Below are positions 63,699 through 64,000 of a stretch of DNA of 64,000 nt, piece by piece; within the stretch, counting starts at the first letter, position 1; each line of letters starts with the position of its first letter. A program made the position numbers and the translations under genes. The stretch is from contig NC_090129.1 in NCBI RefSeq assembly GCF_040581485.1, positions 13,279,501 to 13,343,500 on the forward strand, in the 5' to 3' direction. The notes beneath the pieces were generated by a model that was not told the origin of the DNA, searched no databases, and worked only from the letters and a program-made list of their open reading frames with translations. The stretch is from Linepithema humile. Lineage: Eukaryota > Arthropoda > Insecta > Hymenoptera > Formicidae.

Positions 63699-64000
63699 TG
63701 TTGCGTCCGCGAACGGTCTTTCCGTCACAAACGGCACGCACAAAAGAAAGAACACTTTTGTGAACACAACAGAACTTTATTTCACTCAACCACTGAAGGG
63801 TAAAACACAGAACAAGCTCGTTTTAATGGTACACCGCTGAGCTAGCAGAAACACGTCCGCACTTTTCTGCAGCTCCCGAAAATCTGACATCTGTCTCCTT
63901 GTTTACATTCTCTTAGCAACAACTTGTTTATTTACAATATCCTAGTAACTGTTAAACATTTACTATTTCTTAGCAACTATCCTCTTTTATTAACTCCGCA
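63699..64000 (-). repeat. 5' LTR of the gag-only element, partial
   Basis: Same start (TGTTGCGTCCGCGAACGG) and sequence as 61715-62016. Cut by the window edge. Confidence 0.92.

Larger units (their letters stand above)
61715..64000 (-). mobile_element. Gag-only gypsy-type element (runs off the right edge)
   Basis: 3' LTR 61715-62096 and 5' LTR from 63699 flank a single gag ORF and a primer-binding site. No protease, RT or integrase is present between them, so it depends on another element. LTRs differ at about five positions in the ~300 bp compared, indicating a recent insertion. Confidence 0.88.

Overview
The window reads as nuclear DNA of an insect, most likely a hymenopteran and probably an ant. 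This is inferred from the AT-rich, intron-bearing host gene encoding a clip-domain serine protease homologue, the dense set of insect-type LTR elements and MITEs, and arthropod-style TATA plus TCAGT core promoters. I see no bacterial genes.

Left part (1-23442): a Ty3/gypsy element with an env-like ORF lies on the minus strand. Its 5' LTR is at 23014-23442, with a 19-nt primer-binding match to tRNA-Leu at 22993-23011. Its gag is split by a 17,083-bp Polinton/Maverick (adintovirus-like) element at 4619-21701, flanked by the 6-bp target duplication CAAGTT. The Polinton carries protein-primed DNA polymerase B, retrovirus-like integrase with a chromodomain, packaging ATPase, PLA2/pX-like virion protein, adenovirus-type protease, penton-like and major capsid proteins, and several conserved unknowns. 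It is largely intact, but PolB has one in-frame TAG and the protease is frameshifted just before its catalytic cysteine. Accessory genes sit near both ends. They include a TIR-embedded cassette whose second exon looks like a SOCS box, a proline-rich mini-protein, a three-exon helical protein and a spliced gene with a basic N-terminus. Most Polinton genes share one promoter grammar (TATA, 31-34 nt, YCAGT-like initiator). One palindromic TATA box appears to serve both strands at 14096-14107.

Middle (23443-29221): repeat-rich DNA with two long fold-back elements and a smaller MITE. Then 29222-56761 (minus strand) is a ten-exon host gene for a secreted, catalytically dead clip-domain serine protease homologue (scarface-like). 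Its 20.8-kb fifth intron holds a decayed copia element with two inserted MITEs, a GC-rich decayed ORF region of unknown origin, a possible RAG1/Transib-like transposase fragment, hAT remnants and hairpin MITEs.

Right part (56762-64000): upstream DNA of the host gene with several TIR elements and microsatellites, then a young gag-only gypsy-type element (minus strand) with near-identical LTRs and an exact tRNA-Pro primer-binding site. Its 5' LTR runs off the window.
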